DNA of 64,000 nucleotides from Paenibacillus silvisoli (GTDB lineage: Bacteria; Bacillota; Bacilli; Paenibacillales; Paenibacillaceae): the NCBI RefSeq assembly GCF_030866765.1, contig NZ_CP133017.1, positions 6,290,001-6,354,000 of the forward strand. Reading direction: 5' to 3'. A model generated the notes under the pieces. The model did no database searches and was not told the DNA's origin. It saw only the letters and a program-made list of their open reading frames with translations. A program made the translations under genes and the position numbers. Numbering within the stretch: the first letter of the stretch is position 1; every line of letters begins with the position of its first letter. Below are positions 8,112-17,241 of the stretch, in pieces.

Positions 8112-10628
8112 TTATTTCACCAGTTGGCCTCTCGTTACGCCAAGCTGATTGATCGCCTTCAAGCTGCGCCATACTTGCGTGCCGCCGATTCGGCCGGCGA
8201 TCGCGTCGCTGTACAGCTCGATGACTTCATCCACCTTCTCGGCGGTTTCTTCCAAAAACTCGATTCGGAAGGAGGCAACGCCTAAATCTCCGAATTGCTT
8301 AATATATTCCGCGCCGGACTGCTCGATCGCATTGTACACCGTGTTCCGGCAGCCTTCGTCGACCCGGACCGGATGCGACATGCCGATTCGGTCCTGCAGC
8401 GAAACGCGCCGCTCTTCGCACGGTCTGCCGCAGTTCGTGAAGTCCGTCCCTTCGCTGAGGAAGGTGCAATATACGCAGTGCTCCGTATGGAACATCGGCA
8501 AGTGCTGATGAATGACGACTTCCATCCGCGAGGTGTCGCTGTTGCGCAGCAAATCGAACATTTGCTGCACGTTCAAGTCGTAGGACGGCGTGATCAGGCT
8601 GCAGCCGACATCGAAGAACAGGTCCGCCGTCTTATGGTTCGCGACATTAAGCGAGAAATCGCCGACCAGCTGCGGGAACGGCTCGTTCGGCTTGGATGCC
8701 CGGGCGCGCAAGTAATAGTACAGCGCGCCCGTGTTCCGAACCAGAACCGCATCCGGCTGCAGCTTCAAAATGTTCGCATGGTAGCCGTTCTCGTTCGGCA
8801 TATGGATCCGCGGCGTTACGAGCCCGATCGGCTTGCCGGCTTTACGCGCCAGCTCCATAGCGGCCGGCAGCTGCTTGATGAACTCGAAATCGGCATAGAC
8901 CATGCCGACTTTCTCGGAACGCACAGCCGCCTCCAGCTGCGCCAGGCTGCGGCAGAGCACCGTCAGCTTCGCCGCAGCGGCGCCGCGGCCTTCGCCAGAG
9001 CGGTTCGCGACGTCGCTGTACGCTTCGACGGCGCGCTTCACGTACACCGGCGGCTTCGGACGCTCGCCGGCCAATGCCTCGGCCGCTTCGCGGCGCATCC
9101 GGTTCAGTTCGCGCATCGGCACGATGAGGTCGCCCTGCAGGTCGACCTCCAGCGACTCGAGCTGATAGACCGTGCCGCCCAGCCGGCCGAACTGCTCCTC
9201 GAGCAGCGCCTGATCCATCGGGCGCTTTTGCGCCTGCTCCAGCAGCAGCTCGGAAGCGACTTCAACCGTGTTGCCCTTCTCCACGTCCGTCCACCACGAG
9301 CGCAGCGGCAGTCCAAGCCCGCCCGTCACCTTTACGTGTAACGGGAACACGCGATACGGCTTCTCGGTTTCGAACGAAGCACGCAGACGCCTATCCAGCG
9401 CCGGGTCGCTTGTTTTCCAAACGCGGTCGCCGACATGCACGCGGCGCAGGTCGACGTCATTGCGCCCAGGCACGAGCTCGATGACGGTGCCTTCCTGCAC
9501 TTCGCCTTCGACCTTCGTCCCTTGACGGCGCAAGTCGTAGATGCGTCCGCCTTCTTCCTTCTTCGTCGGGTCGCCGGCGTCGAAGACAATGCCGTCGCCG
9601 CGCTTCAGCGGCGCCTCGATGCGGCACACGACCGCATCGCGCAGCACCCGCTCCACGCGTCCGAGGTAAACGCCCCGGCTCTTCGGGAACGTGCCTTCAA
9701 CAAGCTTCTTGTTGTTGGTGCCTTCCAGGAAGCCGTGCGTAAACCCGCGCGAGAAGCTTTGCTGCAGCTCGCGCATTTCTTCCTTCGACGGTGCCGAACG
9801 GTCGCCGTCGAAATATTTATCGATCGCGCGGCGGTATTTGCTCACGACGTTCGCCACATATTCGGGGCTCTTCAACCGGCCTTCGATTTTGAACGAGGTC
9901 ACGCCCGCTTCGATCAGCTCCGGCACGAGCTCAACCGCCGCAAGGTCCTTCGGCGACAAGAGATACGCGACATCGCCCATCGGCTTCTGCTCGCCGTCCA
10001 CCATCAAATCGTAAGGTAACCTGCACGCCTGCGCGCACTCGCCGCGGTTCGCCGAACGGCCGCCCCACATTTCCGAGGTGAGGCATTGGCCCGAATAGGA
10101 CACGCACAGCGCGCCGTGGACGAATACCTCCATCGGCAGCTTCGCCTGCTCGCCGATCGTCTTGATTTGCTTCAAATTATTTTCGCGTCCGAGCACGACC
10201 CGCTCGATATCATACGGCTTCGTGAACTCGACCGCCTCCGGCGACGTGATCGTCATCTGCGTCGAACCATGGATCGGGAAGTCCGGCGACAGCTCCCGAA
10301 TGAGCTTCACCAGTCCGAGATCCTGCACGATGACCGCGTCCACGCCCGCGTCGATGCAAGCTTCGATCAGCTGCTTCGCCTCGTTCAGCTCTTCCTCGAA
10401 CACGAGAATATTAAAGGTCAGAAAGCCTTTCACGCCGTAGCTGTGCAGAAACGCCATAATTTCCGGCAGCTCGTCCGTATGAAAATTGTTCGCCCGCGCC
10501 CGTGCGTTAAACTTCTCCACGCCAAAAAAAACAGCATCGGCCCCGTTGGCCACCGCCGCTCGCATGCAATCCCAATCGCCGGCCGGTGCCAGCAATTCGA
10601 CATCTTGCCGTTTTAACTTGTCCATCAT
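8112..10628 (-). CDS. U32 family peptidase-like protein (RlhA/YrrO-type, two-part, 838 aa)
   Basis: The N-terminus is a U32 domain: VELLAPAGDWD, then EVFVHGALCVSYSGQC and GGRSANRGECAQACR, the Cys-containing signature of the family. A DUF3656-like middle region and a C-terminal half follow, with Cys-rich HCVYC and NCGRPC. Members of this family include E. coli RlhA, needed for 5-hydroxycytidine in 23S rRNA, and proteins once called collagenase-like peptidases. The cysteines suggest a metal or Fe-S site, which is an inference. The double ATG at the start follows GGAAG, about 5 bases upstream. The 838 residues are longer than RlhA (about 650). The gene stands alone; the precise substrate cannot be read from the sequence. 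Confidence 0.87.
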   Translation of the reverse strand: MMDKLKRQDVELLAPAGDWDCMRAAVANGADAVFFGVEKFNARARANNFHTDELPEIMAFLHSYGVKGFLTFNILVFEEELNEAKQLIEACIDAGVDAVIVQDLGLVKLIRELSPDFPIHGSTQMTITSPEAVEFTKPYDIERVVLGRENNLKQIKTIGEQAKLPMEVFVHGALCVSYSGQCLTSEMWGGRSANRGECAQACRLPYDLMVDGEQKPMGDVAYLLSPKDLAAVELVPELIEAGVTSFKIEGRLKSPEYVANVVSKYRRAIDKYFDGDRSAPSKEEMRELQQSFSRGFTHGFLEGTNNKKLVEGTFPKSRGVYLGRVERVLRDAVVCRIEAPLKRGDGIVFDAGDPTKKEEGGRIYDLRRQGTKVEGEVQEGTVIELVPGRNDVDLRRVHVGDRVWKTSDPALDRRLRASFETEKPYRVFPLHVKVTGGLGLPLRSWWTDVEKGNTVEVASELLLEQAQKRPMDQALLEEQFGRLGGTVYQLESLEVDLQGDLIVPMRELNRMRREAAEALAGERPKPPVYVKRAVEAYSDVANRSGEGRGAAAAKLTVLCRSLAQLEAAVRSEKVGMVYADFEFIKQLPAAMELARKAGKPIGLVTPRIHMPNENGYHANILKLQPDAVLVRNTGALYYYLRARASKPNEPFPQLVGDFSLNVANHKTADLFFDVGCSLITPSYDLNVQQMFDLLRNSDTSRMEVVIHQHLPMFHTEHCVYCTFLSEGTDFTNCGRPCEERRVSLQDRIGMSHPVRVDEGCRNTVYNAIEQSGAEYIKQFGDLGVASFRIEFLEETAEKVDEVIELYSDAIAGRIGGTQVWRSLKAINQLGVTRGQLVK

Positions 10629-10836
10629 GGTTTACTTCCGCCATCCTTATCTATCAATCGCATATTTCTTTCAGTGTAACAGAGCGCAGGCTTAAACAAA
10701 AGCGAGAGGCGGGCAGCAGGAGCTAGCTTCTCCGAATATTTTCCGCTCCAATATAGAATAGAACTCTTTCCGGCGGCTACTGCTTGCCACTTTTTGTTCA
10801 TTTCGTATGTTTTTTTGGCATTGGGCCGCCTGAATC

Positions 10837-10865
10837 TTAACCTTGCATTCTGCTCATGCTATAAT
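10837..10865 (+). promoter_or_regulatory. Candidate SigA promoter of the isomerase-like gene
   Basis: TTAACC at 10837-10842 and TATAAT at 10860-10865 are separated by 17 bases, and TG precedes the -10 box (TGC-TATAAT, extended -10). It lies about 50 bases upstream of the ATG at 10916. The 10629-10836 stretch before it shows no gene. Confidence 0.6.
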
Positions 10866-10915
10866 GGGAAAAGCCATGCGCAATACATATCCATTTGGGA
10901 GGTAACTATACACGT

Positions 10916-11884
10916 ATGAAACTCGGCGTATTTTCCGTACTATTCGCACAGAAATCTTTTGAAGACGCGCTTGATTACATCGCATCCAAAGGTTTGGAAG
11001 CCATCGAAATCGGCACGGGCGGCTACCCGGGCAACGCACACTGCGACCCTGACACTCTGCTTGGCGACGAAGCGAAGCTGAACGCATTTAAGGAAGCTGT
11101 AGCATCCCGCGGTCTGACGATCAGCGCGCTTAGCTGCCACGCAAACCCGCTTCACCCGCAAAAAGCGATCGCTAGCGAGCACGACGCGGTCATCCGCAAA
11201 ACGATTACGCTTGCTTCCAAGCTTGGCGTACCTGTCGTAAACACGTTCTCCGGCTGCCCTGGCGACCATGAGGACGCAAAGTATCCGAACTGGCCGGTAG
11301 CGCCTTGGCCGAACGATTTCCAAGACATCCTGAAATGGCAATGGGAAGAGAAAGTCATCCCGTACTGGAGCGAAATCGCGAAGCTGGCTACGGAAAGCAA
11401 CGTAAAAATCGGTCTGGAGCTGCACGGCGGCTTCTCCGTTCACAGCCCTGCGACGCTTCTTCGCCTGCGCGAAGCTTGCGGCGACGCAATCGGCGCTAAC
11501 CTTGACCCATCCCACATGTGGTGGCAAGGCATCGATCCGGTTCAAGCGATCCACATTCTTGGACGCGCCGGCGCGATCCACCACTTCCATGCGAAAGATA
11601 CCACGATCGACGTCAACAACGTCAACCGTCACGGCGTAACGGACATGCAGTCGTACGCGCTTATGCTTGACCGCGCATGGCAGTTCCGTACCGTTGGCTA
11701 CGGCCACGACATGAAGACTTGGGCAGACATCATCAGCGCGCTTCGCCTTGTCGGCTACGACTACGTCGTCAGCATCGAGCACGAAGACGGCCTGATGTCC
11801 GTTGACGAAGGCTTCACGAAAGCCGTGCAAAACCTGCAATCCATCCTCATCAAAGAGCCGCTTGGCGAGATGTGGTGGGTGTAA
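10916..11884 (+). CDS. Sugar phosphate isomerase/epimerase (xylose isomerase-like TIM barrel)
   Basis: A 322-residue protein of the AP-endonuclease 2 / xylose isomerase-like superfamily. Features seen are MKLGVFSVLFAQ at the start, GLEAIEIGTGGYPG, LELHGGFSVHSP, ANLDPSHMWWQGIDP, HFHAKDT, and SIEHEDGLMS near the end; the Glu, Asp, His and Glu in these strands match the metal-binding positions of the family. Close homologues occur in inositol and other sugar catabolism, but no pathway gene is adjacent, so the substrate is unknown. I chose the ATG at 10916 over the upstream in-frame start because GGGAGGT lies just before it, 12 bases away. It has its own promoter and a strong terminator and so appears monocistronic. 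Confidence 0.88.
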   Translation: MKLGVFSVLFAQKSFEDALDYIASKGLEAIEIGTGGYPGNAHCDPDTLLGDEAKLNAFKEAVASRGLTISALSCHANPLHPQKAIASEHDAVIRKTITLASKLGVPVVNTFSGCPGDHEDAKYPNWPVAPWPNDFQDILKWQWEEKVIPYWSEIAKLATESNVKIGLELHGGFSVHSPATLLRLREACGDAIGANLDPSHMWWQGIDPVQAIHILGRAGAIHHFHAKDTTIDVNNVNRHGVTDMQSYALMLDRAWQFRTVGYGHDMKTWADIISALRLVGYDYVVSIEHEDGLMSVDEGFTKAVQNLQSILIKEPLGEMWWV

Positions 11885-11910
11885 GCTTTACGCTTGCATG
11901 AACGCAACGC

Positions 11911-11946
11911 AAAAAACTCCGGCCTGGATGGGCCGGAGTTTTTTTA
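11911..11946 (+). terminator. Rho-independent terminator of the isomerase-like gene
   Basis: The stem AAAACTCCGGCC / GGCCGGAGTTTT with loop TGGATG is followed by a T-run (TTTTTTT). It lies about 27 bases after the stop at 11884. Confidence 0.9.
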
Positions 11947-11971
11947 GTTGCGGCGGCGCGGCTGCGGGCAC

Positions 11972-12020
11972 AAAAAAAGCCGCCCGGCCATCTGCGTCGC
12001 AGACAAGCCCGGGGCGGCTT
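11972..12020 (-). terminator. Rho-independent terminator of the 71-residue membrane protein gene
   Basis: On the minus strand, AAGCCGCCCCGGGC pairs with GCCGGGCGGCTT across a loop and is followed by TTTTTTTG. It faces the plus-strand terminator just upstream; together they separate the two convergent genes. Confidence 0.85.
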
Positions 12021-12046
12021 ATATCGCATTATCTTATCGCTTTCGC

Positions 12047-12262
12047 TTACGATAACCAAACTTTGAAAATCATAACGTAGTTAGCGAACAGGAAGACGAG
12101 CAGCGAAACCGTCGTGAATCCGAGCGCGAACATATTCTTTTTCGGGCGAGCCAGAAGCAACCGAACCCAGCCGATGAAAATAACAATCGTAAACAACAGC
12201 ATCATAATATCGAAAGGATCGAACTTTGAAATAGCCGCTGTCGCGTTCTCAGCAAGAAACAT
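12047..12262 (-). CDS. Small two-helix membrane protein of unknown function
   Basis: A 71-residue protein with two predicted transmembrane helices (about residues 16-38 and 46-68) joined by a short basic turn (ARPKKN). The size and topology resemble small Bacillus membrane proteins such as the DUF2759 group, but I cannot assign a family with certainty. It is a real gene by context: AAGGAGGT lies 8 bases upstream of the ATG and a strong terminator follows it. It is divergent from the sulfite/nitrite reductase gene. No function is inferred. Confidence 0.75.
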   Translation of the reverse strand: MFLAENATAAISKFDPFDIMMLLFTIVIFIGWVRLLLARPKKNMFALGFTTVSLLVFLFANYVMIFKVWLS

Positions 12263-12350
12263 TGGTGAAGACCTCCTTAAATTTTCGCACGTAGCCTATA
12301 GTAGTATGTTAGCCTCATCACGGGCTCGATGCAAGCCACAATCGAGAAAC

Positions 12351-12366
12351 GTAACAAGTTTGTCAC
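12351..12366. promoter_or_regulatory. Inverted repeat in the divergent intergenic region (possible operator)
   Basis: GTAACAAGTTTGTCAC is a 16-base inverted repeat with one mismatched pair (arms GTAACAA / TTGTCAC). It lies in the 305-base gap between the divergent membrane protein and reductase genes. The rest of the gap is AT-rich with several TATAAT-like strings but no convincing paired promoter boxes. I do not recognise the regulator. Confidence 0.3.
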
Positions 12367-12568
12367 CATTTTTGGAAGGTGCTTTTTATTATAATCCATC
12401 TCTTCATTCATTATAATAAAATCTTATAAACATGCCATTGCTTTTCATTGTCGCTGGGCTTTTATTATGGTACCATTCTTAATAGCATTTTCATACGAAA
12501 TTCGTCGGATTTCTGCGAATTATTGACAATTACAGCAGAGAGCATAACATTCCTAGGAGGAACAAGCA

Positions 12569-14185
12569 ATGGCATATGAAGCCGTATGGATGAACGACCC
12601 GTCCAAATTAAATAAGTTCGAGTTCGTGAAGATGGAAAAAGACGGTTTGGATGTCATTCGCACCATCATCGACAAGTATTCGAAAGAAGGCTACGACTCC
12701 ATCCCTGAGGACGATATGAACCGCTTCAAATGGGCCGGCGTCTACGAGCAAAAGCCTCGTGACGGCCATTTCATGATGCGCGTCCGCATCAACACGGGGA
12801 TCATGACCTCCGCTCAAGCGCGCGCATTGGCTTCCATCGGCCGCGACTACGGCCGCGATCTGATCGACGTTACGACGCGTCAAGCGATTCAGTACCACTG
12901 GCTGAAGGTTGAGAACCTGCCGGACATCTTCAATCGTCTTGAAGCAGTCGGCCTGTACTCCTACGAAGCTTGCGGCGACTGCCCGCGTACGATCGTCGGC
13001 AACCCGCTTGCCGGCATTGACCGCGACGAGCTGATGGATACGCGCGAGCTCGTGGAGCAAGTGAACGACTTCTTCCTGATGAACCGGGATTTCTCGAACT
13101 TGCCGCGCAAATATAAAATGTCCATTTCTGCTAACATCTATAACAATGCCAATGCCGAGATCAACGACATCGCCTTCACGCCGGCAACGAAAGTGATCGA
13201 CGGCGAAGAAGTCATCGGCTTCCACGTTCACGTGGGCGGCGGTCTGTCCGCGAAGCCTCACCTGGCGAAAGAGCTCGACATGTTCGTTCGTCCGGAAGAC
13301 GTACTGAAGGTGTCCATCGGCGTTACGACGATCTTCCGTGACTTCGGTTACCGCGAGAAGCGTCACCAAGCCCGCTTGAAGTTCCTCGTTGCGGATTGGG
13401 GTCCGGAGAAGTTCCTGGAGAAGCTGACCGAAATCATCGGCGAAATGCCATCCGCAGGCGAAAGCAAAGTCGTCGGCTGGAACGCTGTGTACTACGATGG
13501 CGTATATCCGCAGCGTCAAGAAGGTCTGAATTTCATCGGTTTGAACGTACCGGTTGGCCGCACAAACTCGGACGAGCTGGAGCAGCTTGCCGATGCGGCG
13601 GACAAGTTCGGCGACGGCACGATCCGTACGACGATGTCGCAAAACATTATGCTTGCGGGCGTTCCGGACGACAAGGTCGAGGAAGCGCTGCAGGTGCCGG
13701 TTCTGAAGCGTCTGTCGCCTAACGCGAAGCCGTTCATGAGCCGTACCGTTTCCTGCACAGGTAATGAGTTCTGCAACCTCGCCGTCGTTGAAACGAAGGT
13801 ACGCGCTGTCCGCGTAGCTGAATACCTCGACGAGCGCATCCAACTCGATGACAACGAAAAAGTCCGCATCCACTTCATCGGCTGCCCGAACGCTTGCGGT
13901 CAGAAGCATATCGCGGACATCGGTCTGCAAGGCGCGCTCGTGAAGACGCCTGAAGGCATGGTCGATGCATTCGATATCGCTGTCGGCGGTACGCTCGGTC
14001 CTGGCGCGAAGTTCAACGAATCGCTGAAAGGCCGCGTCAAAGGCGACGAAGTCGGCGCCGTGCTTGCGCAGCTGCTCAACTTCTATAAAGAAAACCGCAC
14101 GGCCGGCGAGAACTTCCACGGCTTCGTGAAACGCGTAGGCGTATCAGCGTTCCAAGAGAAGCTGACTGAAATTTTGGCTAGCTAA
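12569..14185 (+). CDS. Siroheme-dependent nitrite/sulfite reductase (ferredoxin type)
   Basis: A 538-residue siroheme/[4Fe-4S] reductase that performs a six-electron reduction of sulfite to sulfide or nitrite to ammonia. The pattern is two ferredoxin-like half domains and two siroheme domains. The cluster ligands are visible as C396-x5-C402 (SCTGNEFC) and C439-x3-C443 (GCPNAC), and the siroheme-binding region includes VTTRQAIQYHW and GDCPRTIVGNPLAG. AGGAGG lies 8 bases before the ATG. Sequence alone does not separate NirA from ferredoxin-sulfite reductase; no nitrate or sulfate assimilation gene is adjacent. A terminator follows. Confidence 0.9.
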   Translation: MAYEAVWMNDPSKLNKFEFVKMEKDGLDVIRTIIDKYSKEGYDSIPEDDMNRFKWAGVYEQKPRDGHFMMRVRINTGIMTSAQARALASIGRDYGRDLIDVTTRQAIQYHWLKVENLPDIFNRLEAVGLYSYEACGDCPRTIVGNPLAGIDRDELMDTRELVEQVNDFFLMNRDFSNLPRKYKMSISANIYNNANAEINDIAFTPATKVIDGEEVIGFHVHVGGGLSAKPHLAKELDMFVRPEDVLKVSIGVTTIFRDFGYREKRHQARLKFLVADWGPEKFLEKLTEIIGEMPSAGESKVVGWNAVYYDGVYPQRQEGLNFIGLNVPVGRTNSDELEQLADAADKFGDGTIRTTMSQNIMLAGVPDDKVEEALQVPVLKRLSPNAKPFMSRTVSCTGNEFCNLAVVETKVRAVRVAEYLDERIQLDDNEKVRIHFIGCPNACGQKHIADIGLQGALVKTPEGMVDAFDIAVGGTLGPGAKFNESLKGRVKGDEVGAVLAQLLNFYKENRTAGENFHGFVKRVGVSAFQEKLTEILAS

Positions 14186-14200
14186 TTATTGATCATAGTA

Positions 14201-14240
14201 ACAGCCCATCCTCTCATGAGGATGGGCTGTTTGTTGTTCA
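14201..14240 (+). terminator. Rho-independent terminator of the reductase gene
   Basis: ACAGCCCATCCTC / GAGGATGGGCTGT with loop TCAT is followed by TTGTTGTT. It lies 16 bases after the reductase stop. Confidence 0.85.
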
Positions 14241-14242
14241 TG

Positions 14243-14286
14243 GAAAAAGCCCCTCGAGCAGCTCGTTGCAACTGACTCGAGGGGCA
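14243..14286 (-). terminator. Rho-independent terminator of uvrA
   Basis: On the minus strand, GCCCCTCGAG pairs with CTCGAGGGGC and is followed by TTTTTCC. It lies just after the uvrA stop at 14299, back to back with the reductase terminator. Confidence 0.85.
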
Positions 14287-14298
14287 ATTCTTCGATTT

Positions 14299-17193
14299 CT
14301 ATTCTTCCACGCCTGCGGCTACGCTCTGTACTTCCTGTACGGCGCGCTGCTGCGCAATCGTCCGTTCGCGGTCGCGCTCCAGAATCGGCTTCAAGTAGCG
14401 GCCTGTGTACGAGCCTTCGACTTTGACGACTTCTTCCGGCGTGCCTGTCGCGACGATCGTACCGCCGCCGTTGCCGCCTTCAGGGCCGAGGTCGAGCAAA
14501 TAGTCAGCCGTCTTGATGACATCGAGGTTGTGCTCGATGACGAGGACGGATTCGCCGGAATCGACGAGGCGATGCAGGACGACAAGCAAACGGTCGATAT
14601 CGTCGACGTGCAGACCGGTCGTCGGCTCGTCGAGAATGTACATCGTCTTGCCCGTGCTGCGGCGATACAGCTCCGCCGCCAGCTTCACGCGCTGCGCCTC
14701 GCCGCCGGAAAGCGTCGTTGCCGGCTGGCCGAGGTTCATGTAACCGAGTCCGACATCGAGCAGCGTTTGCAGCTTGCGGTAAATACGCGGCACGTTGCGG
14801 AAGAAGTCGCAAGCATCCTCGATCGTCATCTCCAGCAAATCGGCAATGCTCTTGCCTTTATATTTCACGTCGAGCGTTTCCCGATTGTACCGTTTGCCTT
14901 TGCAGATCTCGCAAGGCACGTAAACGTCCGGCAGGAAGTGCATCTCGATCTTGATAATGCCGTCGCCGCGGCACGACTCGCAGCGTCCGCCCTTCACGTT
15001 GAAGCTGAAACGGCCCTTCTTGTAGCCGCGCACCTTCGCTTCGTTCGTCGACGCGTAGAGATCGCGGATATCGTCGAAGACGCCGGTGTACGTAGCCGGG
15101 TTGGAACGAGGCGTCCGTCCGATCGGCGACTGGTCGATATCGATGACCTTCTCGATATGCTCGAGTCCGCGGATTTCCTTATGCTCGCCCGGGCGAACCT
15201 TTGCTTTGTTGAGATCGCGGGCCAGCGTCTTGTATAGAATTTCGTTGACGAGCGTCGACTTGCCGGAGCCGGACACGCCGGTGACGGCCGTGAAGACGCC
15301 GAGCGGAATCTTCGCGTTCACGCCGCGCAGGTTATTCTCCTTCGCGCCTCTGACTTCCAGCCACTTGCCGTTCGTCGCGCGGCGGGTCAGCGGAACCGGA
15401 ATGAATTTGCGGCCGCTGAGATAAGCGCCGGTCAGCGATTGCTCGTCCGCCATCACCTCGGCCGGCGTGCCCATCGATACGACTTGGCCGCCGTGGATGC
15501 CGGCACCGGGTCCGATATCGATAATATAGTCGGAAGCGAGCATCGTATCTTCGTCATGCTCAACGACGATGAGCGTATTGCCTAGATTGCGCATATGCTC
15601 CAGCGTCTGAATGAGCTTATCGTTATCGCGCTGATGCAGCCCGATGCTCGGCTCGTCGAGAATATAGAGAACGCCCATGAGACTCGAACCGATCTGCGTA
15701 GCAAGCCTGATCCGCTGCGCCTCGCCGCCGGAGAGCGTGCCTGCCGCGCGGTTAAGCGACAGATACTCGAGACCGACGTTGACGAGGAAGCCGAGGCGGC
15801 TGTTGATTTCTTTCAGGATCAGATGCGCGATCAGCTTATCTTTCTCAGACAGCTCCAGGCCGTTGAAGAAGCGCTCCGCTTCGCCGATGGACAACGAGGT
15901 CACATGGCTTATATTTTGAGTGCCGACCGTAACGGCCAAGCTTTCCTTCTTCAGTCGATGGCCCTTACAGCCGCTGCATGGCTTCGCGCTCATATACTGC
16001 TCGATATGCTCGCGGATGCCTTCCGAACCGGTTTCCCGGTAACGGCGCTCCAGGTTATTAACGATCCCTTCGAACGGCACGAGCGCTTCCTTGGAATGAC
16101 CGAAATCATTCTCGTACCGGAACCGTACCCGTTCGCCTCCTGTGCCGTTCATCAGCTTCTTCATCTGCTCTGCCGTCAGCTCGCTGACAGGCACATCGCG
16201 GGGAATGCCGTAATGGATACAGACCGCTTCAAGAAATTGCGGATAGTAGTTCGACGTGCTTCCGGCCCATGCCTCGAACGCGCCTTCTTCGATCGACTTG
16301 CTTCCGTCCGGAACGAGCAGGTCGGGGTCGACGATCATTTTCGCGCCTAAGCCGTCGCAATCCGGGCAAGCCCCGTACGGACTGTTAAACGAGAACATCC
16401 GCGGCGCTAGCTCGTCAATGCTGAAGCCGCACATCGGGCAAGCCAGATTGGAGCTGAACAGCAGCTCCTCCTTCTCCATGACGTCGACCAGCACCTGGCC
16501 GCCCGAAAGCTTCGTCGCCGTCTCGAGCGAGTCGGCCAACCGGCTGTGGATGTCGCTCTTCACGACGATCCGGTCGACGACGACTTCAATGTTGTGCTTC
16601 TTGTTCTTCTCCAGCTCGATCTTCTCGCTAAGCTCGCGCAGCTCGCCGTTGACGCGCACGCGCACGAAGCCCTGCTTCTGCACGTCCGCCAGCAGCTTGC
16701 TGTGTTCGCCTTTGCGGCCGGATACGATCGGCGCCAAAATTTGCAGCTTCGTCCGCTCCGGATATTCCATAATGCGGTCCACCATCTGCTGGATCGTCTG
16801 GGACGTAATTTCGATGCCGTGCTCCGGGCAATGCGGCTTGCCGACACGTGCGAACAAGAGCCGCAAATAGTCGTAAATTTCCGTTACCGTACCGACCGTC
16901 GACCGCGGGTTGCGGCTCGTCGTCTTCTGGTCGATCGAAATCGCCGGCGACAGGCCGTCGATGGAATCGACGTCGGGCTTCTCCATTTGCCCAAGGAACT
17001 GGCGCGCGTAGGCGGATAACGATTCGACGTAGCGGCGCTGGCCTTCGGCGTAAATCGTATCGAACGCCAGCGAGGATTTGCCGGAGCCGCTGAGTCCTGT
17101 CAGCACGACGAACTTGTCGCGCGGAATCGTGACGTCGATATTTTTCAAATTATGGGCTCTCGCCCCTTTAATGACGATAGAATCACTGGCCAC
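14299..17193 (-). CDS. uvrA: Excinuclease ABC subunit A
   Basis: UvrA is the damage-recognition ATPase of nucleotide excision repair and loads UvrB onto damaged DNA. The 964-residue protein has two ABC ATPase halves: Walker [10 protein letters not shown] near residue 33 and GVSGSGKST in the second half; signature motifs [12 protein letters not shown] and [12 protein letters not shown]; Walker [13 protein letters not shown] and [12 protein letters not shown]. Zinc-finger cysteines are present ([18 protein letters not shown]...CEICKGKRY). Length is normal. It starts 48 bases after the uvrB stop, so uvrB-uvrA are cotranscribed, probably from the SOS-type promoter upstream of uvrB, and it ends at a terminator. 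Confidence 0.98.
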   Translation of the reverse strand: MASDSIVIKGARAHNLKNIDVTIPRDKFVVLTGLSGSGKSSLAFDTIYAEGQRRYVESLSAYARQFLGQMEKPDVDSIDGLSPAISIDQKTTSRNPRSTVGTVTEIYDYLRLLFARVGKPHCPEHGIEITSQTIQQMVDRIMEYPERTKLQILAPIVSGRKGEHSKLLADVQKQGFVRVRVNGELRELSEKIELEKNKKHNIEVVVDRIVVKSDIHSRLADSLETATKLSGGQVLVDVMEKEELLFSSNLACPMCGFSIDELAPRMFSFNSPYGACPDCDGLGAKMIVDPDLLVPDGSKSIEEGAFEAWAGSTSNYYPQFLEAVCIHYGIPRDVPVSELTAEQMKKLMNGTGGERVRFRYENDFGHSKEALVPFEGIVNNLERRYRETGSEGIREHIEQYMSAKPCSGCKGHRLKKESLAVTVGTQNISHVTSLSIGEAERFFNGLELSEKDKLIAHLILKEINSRLGFLVNVGLEYLSLNRAAGTLSGGEAQRIRLATQIGSSLMGVLYILDEPSIGLHQRDNDKLIQTLEHMRNLGNTLIVVEHDEDTMLASDYIIDIGPGAGIHGGQVVSMGTPAEVMADEQSLTGAYLSGRKFIPVPLTRRATNGKWLEVRGAKENNLRGVNAKIPLGVFTAVTGVSGSGKSTLVNEILYKTLARDLNKAKVRPGEHKEIRGLEHIEKVIDIDQSPIGRTPRSNPATYTGVFDDIRDLYASTNEAKVRGYKKGRFSFNVKGGRCESCRGDGIIKIEMHFLPDVYVPCEICKGKRYNRETLDVKYKGKSIADLLEMTIEDACDFFRNVPRIYRKLQTLLDVGLGYMNLGQPATTLSGGEAQRVKLAAELYRRSTGKTMYILDEPTTGLHVDDIDRLLVVLHRLVDSGESVLVIEHNLDVIKTADYLLDLGPEGGNGGGTIVATGTPEEVVKVEGSYTGRYLKPILERDRERTIAQQRAVQEVQSVAAGVEE

Positions 17194-17241
17194 TTTTTAA
17201 TCCTCCTAAGTGCTATTTAATCCCGTCAACCGTTAACCGCC

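Noticed and set aside
8082..8134. GAGGCC...GGCCTC as a terminator of the U32 gene
   Set aside because: The second arm lies inside the coding end and there is no T-run.
10940..11839. 299-residue minus-strand open frame opposite the isomerase-like gene
   Set aside because: Composition is Val/Ala/Arg-rich shadow sequence with no SD or motif.
12523..12550. TTGACA-N16-TAACAT as a promoter for the siroheme reductase
   Set aside because: Transcription would begin within or next to the ribosome site, only about 12 bases before the ATG, so a leader with a working SD is implausible.
12608..14119. 503-residue minus-strand open frame opposite the siroheme reductase
   Set aside because: No ribosome site, no recognisable family and exact overlap with a gene that has all its motifs; this is the antisense shadow typical of high-GC coding DNA.
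14266..15237. 323-residue plus-strand frame opposite uvrA
   Set aside because: Overlaps a complete uvrA gene and its terminator; no family resemblance.
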